Below, in pieces: positions 9,733-19,570 of a stretch of 64,000 nucleotides of DNA (its first letter is position 1; each line of letters begins with the position of its first letter). The notes under the pieces were generated by a model that was not told the origin of the DNA, did no database searches, and saw nothing but the letters and a program-made list of their open reading frames with translations. The stretch is from Acinetobacter zhairuonensis (lineage in GTDB: Bacteria > Pseudomonadota > Gammaproteobacteria > Pseudomonadales > Moraxellaceae), in the NCBI RefSeq assembly GCF_022601715.1, contig NZ_JAKVIM010000006.1, forward strand, positions 124,001 to 188,000. Direction: 5' to 3'. A program made the translations under genes and the position numbers.

Positions 9733-10440
9733 ATGTCTAATGAAAATAAACGTGCAATTGTGGTGGGGACTTCAAGAGGGATTGGTTTAGGGCTGGTGCG
9801 TGAGCTACTCAATCAGCATTGGAGTGTAATCGCGACTATCCGAGATATAACCCAAGTGCCTGCCGATCTGAAGCAACTGCTTTCAGAGCATCCAGACAAA
9901 CTAGAATTGGCTGAGTTAGATTTAAGCAATGTACAAACTGCGGACAGCATTATCAGTAAATATCCTGAGCATTCCATTAATCTATTGTTGGTTTCTGCGG
10001 GTATTTTAGGACCAGAACATCAACGCGTGGAGCAGTGTACCCCAAATGAAATTGCGAATCTGTTTTGGGTCAATAGTATTGCACCTGTAACCATTGCCAG
10101 AAAGTTCCTTCTTCTAATGAAAGCAAACAGCGTAATTGCATTTATGAGCTCAATCATGGGCAGTATTACTTTAAACGAAGATGGCAGTATGGAATTGTAT
10201 CGTGCCAGTAAGGCAGCACTGAACAGTATTACCCGTGGCTTTGCACAAAAGGAGGCAATTCCTGCGCAAATTGGTGTTCTAAATTTACATCCAGGTTGGG
10301 TTCAAACTGAAATGGGTGGCAGCCTTGCACCTGTAACTGTGAAAGAGAGCACCGCAGGAATTGTAAGTTTGATAGAAGGCTTTCTTGGTAAGACTGAACA
10401 AAAGTTTATTGATTTTCAGGGGAATGAAATGGCGTGGTAG
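9733..10440 (+). CDS. Short-chain dehydrogenase/reductase (C-factor-like)
   Basis: A 235-residue Rossmann enzyme. The NAD(P) motif is GTSRGIGLG (residues 12-20), the acidic loop is LDLSNVQ, the catalytic Ser is in MSSIMGS, and the YRASKAAL motif supplies Tyr and Lys. The C-terminal HPGWVQTEMGG is typical of the C-factor/CsgA-like subgroup of SDRs. It is a single gene; a regulator fragment lies immediately downstream on the other strand. Substrate cannot be inferred. Confidence 0.85.
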   Translation: MSNENKRAIVVGTSRGIGLGLVRELLNQHWSVIATIRDITQVPADLKQLLSEHPDKLELAELDLSNVQTADSIISKYPEHSINLLLVSAGILGPEHQRVEQCTPNEIANLFWVNSIAPVTIARKFLLLMKANSVIAFMSSIMGSITLNEDGSMELYRASKAALNSITRGFAQKEAIPAQIGVLNLHPGWVQTEMGGSLAPVTVKESTAGIVSLIEGFLGKTEQKFIDFQGNEMAW

Positions 10441-10448
10441 CCATATTC

Positions 10449-10617
10449 TTAAATAATAACAGTCCTCTCATGATTTGAAGGGCTGTTGAGTAGACAAGTC
10501 CGATAACCATTTAAAAATAAATGCACTGTGTTTTGAATATTGTCTTGCAATTGTTCTATCGTGGGTAAGTAGAACTCATCTCTGAACAAATAGTAATGCC
10601 CGAAAACACACAATTGA
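10449..10617 (-). pseudogene. C-terminal fragment resembling a TetR-family regulator
   Basis: An open minus-strand stretch of about 50 codons with no proper start. It reads FRDEFYLPTIEQLQDNIQ followed by a helix with FLNGYR, like the last helices of TetR regulators. It ends 9 bp past the SDR stop. The upstream part of the gene is missing. Identification is tentative. Confidence 0.3.
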
Positions 10618-10623
10618 ATAAAT

Positions 10624-10740
10624 TAAATGGTTGCTGTAGCCACCTTTTCAAGGTGATGACCCTCTTGTTGATTGAGTTTCGCTAAAAACTCTTCAACGTG
10701 CTGCGGCTCTGCATCAACATGATGTATTTTCCAATGTGCA
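10624..10740 (-). pseudogene. C-terminal fragment of an unidentified gene
   Basis: About 38 codons on the minus strand ending at a TAA (10624-10626), containing HWKIHHVDAEP and VEEFLAKLNQQ. Upstream it runs into a plus-strand receptor fragment, so the rest of the gene is gone. The family was not recognised. Confidence 0.3.
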
Positions 10741-10969
10741 ACACTATAGCTTGGTCAACTATGGTTGGCGCTCAGAAGTTTATTCGGATGTGAATAATTC
10801 AATTTATTCTAAAATTCTAAGTTATGGCGTGTTAAATCTAACCACAGGAATTCGTATTCCATATGGCAAAAATGATGTCGATTTATCACTCTGGGCAAAA
10901 AATGCCTTGTATATTCAAAATATATATAAGGCATTTAATTGTGAATATCCAAGAAGCCAACAGAGATAA
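10736..10969 (+). pseudogene. TonB-dependent receptor, C-terminal remnant
   Basis: A 77-codon plus-strand frame beginning abruptly with barrel-strand sequence. It contains LVNYGWRSEVYSD, LNLTTGIRIPYG and VDLSLWAKNAL, the usual last strands of a TonB receptor. It then diverges before the expected terminal aromatic residue. No plug domain or signal peptide is present, and the preceding DNA encodes an unrelated fragment on the other strand. It is best read as a deletion scar, not a functional small protein. Confidence 0.6.
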
Positions 10970-11236
10970 TAAAAATAAACTTATCAAACACTTATATGGA
11001 ATATACAAATATTTTTAACTGTTTGAATATCAATTTTTTGTACCTAAATATATTGAAAATTGCATAGCTGACTATTTCATGTGATTCTATGCCCGAATGG
11101 CTTTTTTGCTTAAAACAGATGAATGACAGGCAAGAAATTGTTTTTTCTCAGGAAAATCAATTACGTTCTTTTTTTTGTCAAGAACTCAAAAATTTGAGTA
11201 TTCATTTGTATGTAAAACTTGTGGGTGATGTGTTGT
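10970..11236. other. Intergenic leader, nothing clear
   Basis: AT-rich spacer between the receptor remnant and the membrane protease. No strong promoter, hairpin or small gene was identified. Confidence 0.4.
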
Positions 11237-13249
11237 ATGAAGAAAATTAAAGTGTTGCTGTCTAAAGTTGTTAAGCAATTGAAGACGTATTTATTGCATA
11301 TTTTACTTTTCTGCTTGATATGTGCTGGCTTAGCAGTCGCTTATAATAGGACTGTGGTTAAAAATGAAAAACTAGCTGAACAGGCACAATACTATAATTT
11401 GAAAACTGCGGATGATCTGTTCAAGTTAAACAGTGCAGAATTAGCCAATACAACAAAATTCATTGTTGTTAGCCCAATCTCTTATTCAAGTAAAGCAATC
11501 TTTGTGAAACAAAAAAATAAGAAAGAGATTACTGTCTATGAAGGTGTGAGCTATGAACTGTATTCAACGTATTTGAAAAATACTTTTGAGCCGTATTATT
11601 CCAAAAATAAGAATATCGATTGGCAATATACAGAAAGCATGAAAGATATTCATAAGCGACTTGGTGTTCCAAAAGATCCGTTGGTTGTAAAAGAACCCGC
11701 AGTTGAAGGTAGTGGCAGTGGTGCTTTGGGCACTGTAATTAACTTGGTCTTTATCGGCTTAATCCTCTGGGGCTTTATTTACTTTCAAAACCGTAGTTTG
11801 GCGACTTCTGCAAATCGTGTTGAGCCGAAAGACATCAAAGATGATTTGGATGATTTAGTTGGCCTGCAAGATATTAAGGCGGAACTACTACAAATCGAAG
11901 ATATGATCCGAAATCAGGAACTTTACGCGCAGTACAATGTCACCAAAAAGTTCAATATCATGATGACTGGACCTGCTGGTGTGGGTAAAACCAAAATTGC
12001 TCGTTGTTTAGCAAAACGACTGGATATCCCTCTTATTTATCAATCCGCTGCAAGCCTGCAAAGTGGCTATGTAGGTGGTGGTCCAAAAGCTTTAAAGAAC
12101 CTCGTAAAAAAAGCATCTACGTCAAAACGTGCGATCATCTTTTTAGATGAAGCTGAATCATTGCTTATGAGCAGAACACATTCAGGCGTGAAAGATTGGG
12201 AACGCGATACCATCAACGCATTGTTAGCACTTTTAGATGGTGTGAATACAACTAAATCTGAAATTATATGGATTGTGGCATCCAATATGGATGAACATAA
12301 AATTCAAATGGATGATGCAATGTTGCGTCGTTTCCATCTTAAAATTAACTTCCGCTTACCTAACTTTGAAGAACGTCGAGAGATTCTTTCCCGTTTAATC
12401 AGTAAGTTGGATAGTAACAAAGTAAGTACTGACCTAGACCTCAATAAAATCGCCAGTGTATCAAGTTCAATGAGTCCCGCTATTTTGGAAACTCTGGTTG
12501 GTCGTGCATCCTTAATTGCATTACAGGAGCGTACTGCGGTTTCTCAAGATATTTTAATGCAGGCTTTTGAGCGTGTTGCAGTGGGCTTAACTGACCGTGA
12601 AACCACAGCCAATATGCTAGAAAAACGCGTATTGATTGCACGTCATGAATCTGGGCATTTCATTATGCAGTTACACGAGGCTTTACTAAAAAGCAAAGGA
12701 GACTTAAAACATCTTCATGAACACATCGATGTCATCAAAATTTCTACTGAATCTGTCTCTAAAATGGGGGCATTGGGTTTTGTACTAAGTAAAGAAAAAG
12801 AGTTGAAGTTAGAATCTCTCTATGATTACGAGTTACAGATTATGCAGCTATATGGCGGGATGGTAAATGAAGAGCTTTACTATAACGCCGTTGGCGTGAC
12901 CGCAGGCGCACATAATGATATTGAAAAAGTGACGCGCTTACTTAAAGTCATGATTGGAGAAGTTGGTTTTTATCAGGATTTCAAACTGAATTACTCAGTT
13001 TTAATGAAAGATAAAGAAATGAGTCCAGTACAATTAGACCTGATTGAACAACACTCGAAACGTCTTTATGCTAGTACGAAAATGTTGCTAGCGAATTTCA
13101 TGGAGCTGACAAACAATCTATCGGATAAGCTCATCGAAAACTATGTACTTGAGATTGATGAGGCTTTGGTGATTGTTCGAAATTATTTCAATCTTCATCC
13201 AGAATTACTGGAATCTTATAAGTCGCATGACAAACTTAAAGTAGCATAA
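11237..13249 (+). CDS. Divergent FtsH-like membrane-anchored AAA+ zinc protease
   Basis: Taking ATG 11237 as start (an in-frame TTG lies 18 bp upstream) gives 670 residues. Membrane segments lie near 14-34 and 165-187 around a small periplasmic domain. The AAA+ module has Walker A GPAGVGKT (245-252), Walker B IIFLDEAE and a pore loop SGYVGGG. The protease part has the zinc motif HESGH (470-474) and a third-ligand-like Asp561 in AGAHNDIEKVT, the arrangement of FtsH. Differences from housekeeping FtsH include YVG for FVG in the pore loop, RRFHLK instead of the RPGRFD box, and a short C-terminus. It is probably an accessory, membrane-bound ATP-dependent protease; it stands alone, so targets are unknown. 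Confidence 0.85.
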   Translation: MKKIKVLLSKVVKQLKTYLLHILLFCLICAGLAVAYNRTVVKNEKLAEQAQYYNLKTADDLFKLNSAELANTTKFIVVSPISYSSKAIFVKQKNKKEITVYEGVSYELYSTYLKNTFEPYYSKNKNIDWQYTESMKDIHKRLGVPKDPLVVKEPAVEGSGSGALGTVINLVFIGLILWGFIYFQNRSLATSANRVEPKDIKDDLDDLVGLQDIKAELLQIEDMIRNQELYAQYNVTKKFNIMMTGPAGVGKTKIARCLAKRLDIPLIYQSAASLQSGYVGGGPKALKNLVKKASTSKRAIIFLDEAESLLMSRTHSGVKDWERDTINALLALLDGVNTTKSEIIWIVASNMDEHKIQMDDAMLRRFHLKINFRLPNFEERREILSRLISKLDSNKVSTDLDLNKIASVSSSMSPAILETLVGRASLIALQERTAVSQDILMQAFERVAVGLTDRETTANMLEKRVLIARHESGHFIMQLHEALLKSKGDLKHLHEHIDVIKISTESVSKMGALGFVLSKEKELKLESLYDYELQIMQLYGGMVNEELYYNAVGVTAGAHNDIEKVTRLLKVMIGEVGFYQDFKLNYSVLMKDKEMSPVQLDLIEQHSKRLYASTKMLLANFMELTNNLSDKLIENYVLEIDEALVIVRNYFNLHPELLESYKSHDKLKVA

Positions 13250-13258
13250 AGTAAAAAT

Positions 13259-13285
13259 AAATAGCCCATATTAGATGGGCTATTT
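13259..13285. terminator. Rho-independent terminator
   Basis: AAATAGCCCAT and ATGGGCTATTT form an 11-bp stem with a five-base loop just after the protease gene. Confidence 0.8.
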
Positions 13286-13355
13286 CATATGACTCAGTAA
13301 AAAAGTGGTTTAAGACCGCATTTACAATATTTACATGCATTAAATAATAAACCTC

Positions 13356-13408
13356 AAGTAGCTGAACCTAATCAATACAACCTCTGTGTGATCCTGTATC
13401 AGCTACTT
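13356..13408. repeat. 10-bp inverted repeat with long loop
   Basis: AAGTAGCTGA and TCAGCTACTT are perfectly complementary, 33 bases apart, downstream of the oxidoreductase stop. It could be a poor terminator or a protein site. Confidence 0.35.
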
Positions 13409-13426
13409 ATTTATCTAAACACTTTG

Positions 13427-16400
13427 CTATTCATTTTCTTTACGTAAACTCAATGCAAGTTCATCCCAACGTTTTACCGCTGTTTCCATCGCTTGCATTT
13501 TGATATGACCAAAACCGCGTACATCTGCAGGTAATTCAGCGATTTGTTTAGCGACAGCTAAGTCATAACTTTCAGGTGCAGCACTCATGTCTTTTACAAA
13601 TGTGATATAACGATCACGCCAAGCATGTTCTCTTTGACGTTCTTGCTGTATAGCAAATGGATCAAGGAAAGTTTCTCGAAGCCATTGTAGACGAGCAAGT
13701 ATCATCATCGGAATACGCATCCAATATCCGAAAGCACGTTTGTGTGTTGCTGCATTTGCACCTAGAACAGGTGGAGCAAGGTGATAGGTTAGACGTAGAC
13801 CTTGACCAAACTGCGTTTCAATCGATTGTTTAAAGCTTTTTCCTGTAAGTAAGCGTGCAACTTCGTATTCATCTTTATACGCCATGACTCTATAGAGCTG
13901 TGTCGCAATTGTTGCCGCTAATTCTTCTGGCAATACTTTGGCAGCTTGTTCCACTAGAGTTCGATACTGCGTTGCATAATCTTGATTCCAGTACTCAACC
14001 AACCGAGCAGAGCGATCTTCAACTAATTCGGCTAAGGTTGTGGGTGTATGGGTTGCAGGTATCGTTGCAATAATGCGTTTTGCCAAGTCAGGGTCACTGA
14101 TGAGATGACAACCGATGCGGAAAGCTTCAAGATTTTTTTCAGCAGCAGTGCCATTAAGATGGATTGCCTTTTCAATACTCTCACGCTTCAACGGAATCTG
14201 ACCTAATTGCCAAGCCATGCCAAGTAAGATTTGATTTGCATAGATCGCATCACCCAGCACTTGAGAGGCAATACGGGTTGCAGGTACAGAGACGAGTTTT
14301 CCTTGTGTGGTTCGACCACGAATTCGATTCATCAAATCTGTTATTGGCGCATGCCAATCCCGAGACTCTAGGAAAGCCGAAGTAGGGGAAGCATCTTCAT
14401 TGACGATGACAACAGCATCCGCTTTTAAGCGAGAAAGTGACGCATTACTCCCTGCGACAATGGCATCTGCACCGATTAAAACATCACATTGACTCGCAGG
14501 GATTTTAGTTGCAGAGATTTGATCATCTTCTCTAGCGAGTTGTACGTAGGAATAAACCGTACCGCCTTTTTGAGCAAGTCCAGCCATATCCATGATACGT
14601 GCAGCTTTACCCTCCAAATGAGCAGCCATGCCAAGTAAAGCACCTTCTGTAACTACACCTGTACCGCCAACACCACCGACCATGATACGGATTGGCTGTT
14701 GATCAAGCTCAGGAATAATCGGTTTTTCTGGCCAACCCGCTGCAATGCCTTTAAATATTTCTTGGCGTTTCATGTCGCGAGTATGTACGGTCACAAAACT
14801 TGGACAGAAACCTTCGACACAAGAGAAGTCTTTGTTACAAGTGCTCTGATTAATTTGACGTTTTGTTCCTAACGCTGTTTCAACCGGTTCGACAGATAAA
14901 CAGTTCGATTTTTTAGAACAATCACCGCAACCTTCACAAATCTCACTATTGATAAAAACGCGCTCTGCAACGTCTGGATAAGCATTGCGTTTACGGCGAC
15001 GACGTTTTTCACTGGCACAGGTCTGAACATAAATTAACGCCGTAACCCCAGAAATTTCACGTAATTTACGTTGCACATCATCTAGTTCGTTTCGATGATA
15101 GATCTCTACGTGAGGTGCAATGACTTCTTCTGCATGAATCAACTCAGGTTCATCCGTAACAATAACTTGTTTGGTGATTCCTTCAGCATCCAATTGTCGG
15201 GTTAACTGTGCCACGCTAAGATGACCATCGACATGCTGCCCACCTGTCATTGCAACGGCATCGTTATAGAGAATTTTGTAGGTGATATTGAGTTTTGCCG
15301 CGATTGCTTGGCGTATTGCTAGATAACCTGAATGGAAATACGTTCCATCGCCTAAGTTCGCAAAAATATGTTTTTCATTTGTGAAATGCGAAGCACCAGC
15401 CCAACTTACGCCTTCGCCACCCATTTGCGTGAACGTTTCTGTGCCATGATTCTGTAACACGGCAATATAATGACAACCAATCCCGCCTAATGCACGACTA
15501 CCTTCTGGTAATACTGTGGATGAATTGTGGGGGCAACCGCTACAAAAGAAAGGTTTGCGTTCTGCAATATCAGAAGCACGCTGTGATTCTTGTTCTGATT
15601 TTTGTAGTAGCTCAACTCTATTTTGAATTTGGGTTTTTAAGCTTTCTGGAAGATCTAATTTTAAGAATCGAGCTGCCAGCATTTTTGCAATGGGCTCTGG
15701 TTGGTACTCAAAGTAACCCTTCAAAGGGGCTTCATCTACAGATGTACTCCATTCACCTTTGCCATCACAGGCTTTACCAATCACACGAGGGCGTTTGTCA
15801 TCTGGAAGTGCATAGAGCTCATCTTTAATTTGTGCTTCAAGGATCGGGCGTTTTTCTTCGACAACAATCAGTTCTTCTAAACCTTCGGCAAATTCATGCA
15901 GACCTTGTGGTTCTAAAGGCCAAATTAAAGCAACTTGATAGACTCGGAGTCCGAGCTGTTGGGCTGTTTCACCTTCAATGCCTAGAATACGTAAGGCTTC
16001 AATAGTATCTAAATAGCCTTTACCACTGGCTGCAATACCAATACGTGCATTAGGACAATGCCAAGTGACCTGATTCAGTTCATTTTCACGGGCATAAGCC
16101 AATACAGCGGGTAAGCGATATTTATAAAGACGTTCTTCTTGTTGAATGCCGTGATCAGGCCAACGAATGTTGACTCCATCTTCAGGCATTGCAACATTTT
16201 CAGGTAATACAGGAGTCACCCGATCTAAATCGACATGAACAGAAGCAGAGGTTTCAACAATTTCACTGACCAATTTCATTGACGTCCATACGCCAGCAAA
16301 GCGTGACATGGCTACCGCATGCACACCTAAATCTAGAATTTGTTGTATTGAAGTCGGGTAAAAAATGGGAATGCCACAACCGATCATGACGTGTTCTGAC

Positions 16401-16906
16401 TGGTGCGGAACTGTTGAGGATTTACAAGAGTGGTCATCCCCAAAAAAGGCAACCACACCGCCTCGTTCTTGTGTTCCTGCAAGATTGGCATGACGCAGAA
16501 CATCTCCAGAACGGTCTACACCAGGACCTTTGCCATACCACCAAGAAGTCACGCCATCATATTTACCTTGACCTGCGAGATTGGCTTGTTGAGTACCCCA
16601 AATTGCAGTAGCAGCGAGATCTTCATTTACACCTGGTTGAAAAACCACATGATGGTCTTTGAGTATGCCTTCAACTTGCCAGAGAAAATTATCATAATTT
16701 CCGACAGGGGAACCACGATAACCAGAAATAAAACCAGCAGTATGATAACCGTTTAAAGTATCCCGCCGTGTTTGCGCGAGTGGTAAGCGCACCATAGCCT
16801 GAATACCTGTCATGTAAGCAGTACCGTCATCACTGAGATATTTATCTTCAAGTGATACATCCTTGGTTGGAATCTTATTTGGAGTAAATTTTGTCGCTAT
16901 ATTCAT
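13427..16906 (-). CDS. Indolepyruvate ferredoxin oxidoreductase, fused alpha-gamma-type large protein
   Basis: A 1159-residue thiamine-pyrophosphate enzyme. The N-terminal half has a pyruvate:ferredoxin-type fold (GYRGSPVGNYD, WWYGKGPGVDRSGD) and CSGCPHN. The middle has the TPP region GGIGCHY and NLGDGTYFHSG, then a ferredoxin-like cysteine set (CEGCGDC, CNKDFSCVEGFC). The gamma-type domain follows with VGGVGGTGVVTEG. This single-chain form oxidatively decarboxylates aryl- or branched 2-oxoacids such as indolepyruvate to acyl-CoA. ATG 16906 is preceded by AAGGAGAAATAA. A LysR gene is divergent 201 bp upstream and may control it. Confidence 0.9.
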   Translation of the reverse strand: MNIATKFTPNKIPTKDVSLEDKYLSDDGTAYMTGIQAMVRLPLAQTRRDTLNGYHTAGFISGYRGSPVGNYDNFLWQVEGILKDHHVVFQPGVNEDLAATAIWGTQQANLAGQGKYDGVTSWWYGKGPGVDRSGDVLRHANLAGTQERGGVVAFFGDDHSCKSSTVPHQSEHVMIGCGIPIFYPTSIQQILDLGVHAVAMSRFAGVWTSMKLVSEIVETSASVHVDLDRVTPVLPENVAMPEDGVNIRWPDHGIQQEERLYKYRLPAVLAYARENELNQVTWHCPNARIGIAASGKGYLDTIEALRILGIEGETAQQLGLRVYQVALIWPLEPQGLHEFAEGLEELIVVEEKRPILEAQIKDELYALPDDKRPRVIGKACDGKGEWSTSVDEAPLKGYFEYQPEPIAKMLAARFLKLDLPESLKTQIQNRVELLQKSEQESQRASDIAERKPFFCSGCPHNSSTVLPEGSRALGGIGCHYIAVLQNHGTETFTQMGGEGVSWAGASHFTNEKHIFANLGDGTYFHSGYLAIRQAIAAKLNITYKILYNDAVAMTGGQHVDGHLSVAQLTRQLDAEGITKQVIVTDEPELIHAEEVIAPHVEIYHRNELDDVQRKLREISGVTALIYVQTCASEKRRRRKRNAYPDVAERVFINSEICEGCGDCSKKSNCLSVEPVETALGTKRQINQSTCNKDFSCVEGFCPSFVTVHTRDMKRQEIFKGIAAGWPEKPIIPELDQQPIRIMVGGVGGTGVVTEGALLGMAAHLEGKAARIMDMAGLAQKGGTVYSYVQLAREDDQISATKIPASQCDVLIGADAIVAGSNASLSRLKADAVVIVNEDASPTSAFLESRDWHAPITDLMNRIRGRTTQGKLVSVPATRIASQVLGDAIYANQILLGMAWQLGQIPLKRESIEKAIHLNGTAAEKNLEAFRIGCHLISDPDLAKRIIATIPATHTPTTLAELVEDRSARLVEYWNQDYATQYRTLVEQAAKVLPEELAATIATQLYRVMAYKDEYEVARLLTGKSFKQSIETQFGQGLRLTYHLAPPVLGANAATHKRAFGYWMRIPMMILARLQWLRETFLDPFAIQQERQREHAWRDRYITFVKDMSAAPESYDLAVAKQIAELPADVRGFGHIKMQAMETAVKRWDELALSLRKENE

Positions 16907-17107
16907 TTATTTCTCCTTGGAATTTTGTAGTTCGAGCTACTTTATTTTCTCAACATCCCGTTGAATATTTGGAGTAAATGACATACTTAGGAAAAAATTG
17001 ATCAGTCTTTGTAAACAATAAAACTGCTCAATGTATGTACATTAATGTCATTGTGATTGATCCAGACTGGTGCAACAATGCGTAATTAAGCAAAAGATAT
17101 TTACGTT

Positions 17108-18046
17108 ATGCGCAAAAATCTTGATGGTGGATTACTCCATGCAATGCATGCTTTTCTAAAAGTGATTGATAGTGGAAGCTTTACTGCTGCGGCAGAGCAG
17201 ATGGAACTGACAACAGCGCAAGTGTCTCGGCTCGTTAGCGAGTTAGAAGAGCGTTTAGGAACAAAATTACTACAACGAACGACCAGACAGCACGCACTGA
17301 CCGATATTGGTGCAACTTATGCAGAACAATGCCGTCACGTGCTTGCAATGGTAGATGAAGCAGAAACTCAAGCCATGGGAAGGGCAACCAAACCACAGGG
17401 ACGGCTACGTGTTTTGAGTATGGCAAGTTTCGGTCATCATTATGTGTCTCCAATGATGGCGGAATTCTGTCAAACCTATCCAGAACTTACAGTTGAATAT
17501 CGTACTTCGCAGAATGTTCCAGATCTTTTAGGTAAAGGAATTGACGTCAGTCTGTATCTTGCTGAATCTTTGGCTGACTCAAGATTTGTTGCTCGCCAAA
17601 TTGGAACCATATTTTCAGTACTTTGTGCATCACCAGCTTATTTAGAAAAATATGGTGAACCCAAATCATTAGATGATCTGCAAAAACACGCATGTTTGAG
17701 ATTGGTGAATCCATCGATTACACCACAATGGCATCTGGTGAGTGAAAATAGTTGTTCCTATCAAATCGATATTACAGGACCATTAATTGCAGATTCACCA
17801 GAACTCTTACTGGATATGGTGCTACAAGACATGGGCATCGCATTGCTTCCAACCTTTACAGTGATTGAAGCTATACGTACTGGGCGGTTACATCGAATAT
17901 TATCTGACTGGAGGTCACCAGATATTGGGGTCTATACCTTATTACCATCTCGTCATTTTATTGATGCAAAAACCAGAGCATGGTTAACGTGGGTAGAGCA
18001 GCATATTTCACCAAAAATTCAGAGTGATACAGAGTATTTTTTATAA
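17108..18046 (+). CDS. LysR-family transcriptional regulator
   Basis: A 312-residue regulator. The winged helix (about 10-69) contains GSFTAAAEQMELTTAQVSRLV, joined by a linker to a periplasmic-binding-like effector domain. It is divergent from the indolepyruvate oxidoreductase gene, the common arrangement for a LysR protein and its target. The shared 201-bp promoter region has no operator I could define by eye. The effector is unknown, possibly an amino-acid-derived 2-oxoacid by context. Confidence 0.87.
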   Translation: MRKNLDGGLLHAMHAFLKVIDSGSFTAAAEQMELTTAQVSRLVSELEERLGTKLLQRTTRQHALTDIGATYAEQCRHVLAMVDEAETQAMGRATKPQGRLRVLSMASFGHHYVSPMMAEFCQTYPELTVEYRTSQNVPDLLGKGIDVSLYLAESLADSRFVARQIGTIFSVLCASPAYLEKYGEPKSLDDLQKHACLRLVNPSITPQWHLVSENSCSYQIDITGPLIADSPELLLDMVLQDMGIALLPTFTVIEAIRTGRLHRILSDWRSPDIGVYTLLPSRHFIDAKTRAWLTWVEQHISPKIQSDTEYFL

Positions 18047-18288
18047 TGCTAATAGGCTCTTAAGATCACCATTAAATATAAAAGTAGATTTACCACAAAC
18101 CTCAGTCCATAGAGTCGTACAGCTTTAAAAGTTAGAATGAAACTAAATAAAGTCAAGCGAATAAGCTAGAGCTGATTTCGTGGAAAATACTTGTTGGCCT
18201 TAATCAATATTCTTCCGTAGTGAGATACAGACCATCATGATGAAATAGATCAATTGAATTTTTTGTTCATCAAATGAGAAGGCAAATG

Positions 18289-18317
18289 ATTTCGACATAA
18301 CAAATATTATGTTCATT
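18289..18317 (+). other. dif-like (XerC/XerD-type) sequence, copy A
   Basis: ATTTCGACATAA, six bases (CAAATA), then TTATGTTCATT. The right arm closely fits the XerD half (TTATGTTAAAT) and the left arm resembles the XerC half with one extra base. A related copy lies at 37517. Confidence 0.4.
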
Positions 18318-18365
18318 CACGTACTCAGTGTCATGAAATATGATAAATGATAAATGATAAATCAT

Positions 18366-18403
18366 AAAACCAAGCCCAACCGCTTAGTTTTGGGCTTGGT
18401 TTT
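18366..18403. terminator. Bidirectional rho-independent terminator
   Basis: AAAACCAAGCCCAA and TTGGGCTTGGTTTT form a 14-bp stem between two convergent LysR genes. Confidence 0.85.
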
Positions 18404-18496
18404 ATACGATAATGTTATGGTTCATAAACAAATTAAAAGAAAATTGTTAAAGCCGTATAATTTTGATTTTAAATAAAATTAATACTGATACTTCAA

Positions 18497-19435
18497 TCAT
18501 TTTCCAAATTCAAGGATATTATCCCAGTAAGGAGGGGTTCCAATTTCCTTTAATATAAAATCAAGTACGGCTCTTACTTTTTGAGAACGAATTCTGTTTT
18601 CAGGAGAGACAAGGTGAATTCCAATAGAATGAGGATCAACTGTACCTATCCATTCAGGCAGTAAAGGAACTAATTTTCGGTTTTTGAAACTATCATGTTC
18701 AAAAATCCAAGTAGGAAATAGCACAATACCTCTTCCTTCTAATGCCGCTGCAACTAAGACATCTGCATTGTTACTCGTTAATGTACCTTGTGGTTCTAAT
18801 ACAATAGGTTTGTCATGATGTTCCTGTCGGAAGTACCACCGTTGAGTACCTAAAAGCCCCTTATAAACAAGGCATAAATGTTTTTTGAGATCTTCTGGTG
18901 AATCCGGTACGCCATACCGTTCAAGATATTCAGGACTAGCACATAATACGTACTGCTGATCACAGACTTTTCTCGCTATTAATGCAGAATCTGGTAATGA
19001 ACCAATCCTTATCGCTATGTCGACACCTTCTTGTACAGGGTCAATGAATGTATCCGTTAGGATTAACTCTACCGATAAATCAGGGTATATCTCCTGTAAT
19101 TTATTCACAATGCGGGATATATGTAGCCGTCCTAGTGCGACGGCTGTATTAATACGCACTAATCCTCTTACACCAGAACCCTTACCTGCAACCTGCTCGT
19201 TAGCAAAATCAAGAGTATCAAGTACATCCCTAATTTGGACATAGTACTTTTCCCCGATTTCCGTCAGTCGGACAGATCGAGTATTACGGTAAAACAGTTG
19301 CTGCCCAATTTCTTGTTCAAGCCCCGATATAAATCGGGACACAGAAGAGGGCGGAACTTTAAAGTGCTTTGCTGTAGCTGCAAAGCTACCTGTGGTTGCA
19401 ACCATAACAAAATAACGTAGTGCGTTTAGTTGCAT
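18497..19435 (-). CDS. LysR-family transcriptional regulator (CrgA-like group)
   Basis: A 312-residue regulator with an N-terminal winged helix (GSFAATAKHFKVPPSSVSRF) and a substrate-binding domain containing VDIAIRIG and the ASPEYLERYG pattern, typical of the CrgA/DmlR group. It is divergent from two DUF606 transporter genes 135 bp away, which are the likely targets. Confidence 0.87.
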   Translation of the reverse strand: MQLNALRYFVMVATTGSFAATAKHFKVPPSSVSRFISGLEQEIGQQLFYRNTRSVRLTEIGEKYYVQIRDVLDTLDFANEQVAGKGSGVRGLVRINTAVALGRLHISRIVNKLQEIYPDLSVELILTDTFIDPVQEGVDIAIRIGSLPDSALIARKVCDQQYVLCASPEYLERYGVPDSPEDLKKHLCLVYKGLLGTQRWYFRQEHHDKPIVLEPQGTLTSNNADVLVAAALEGRGIVLFPTWIFEHDSFKNRKLVPLLPEWIGTVDPHSIGIHLVSPENRIRSQKVRAVLDFILKEIGTPPYWDNILEFGK

Positions 19436-19570
19436 TCTTGGTCTGTTCCTAGAATGTTAGTTACGAATTAATTATTGTTATTATAGCAATTATGTTTTGA
19501 TTAATTGCTTAATTGTGGCTTTTTAAACAAGTAAATACAATCTGCTCTTCTTTTTTTGTGGCAATAATGT

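Larger units (their letters stand above)
18047..18496. other. Intergenic region between convergent LysR genes
   Basis: 450 bp with no gene. It holds a dif-like sequence (18289-18317), a short TGATAAA tandem run around 18341-18361 and a strong bidirectional terminator (18366-18403). Confidence 0.6.
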
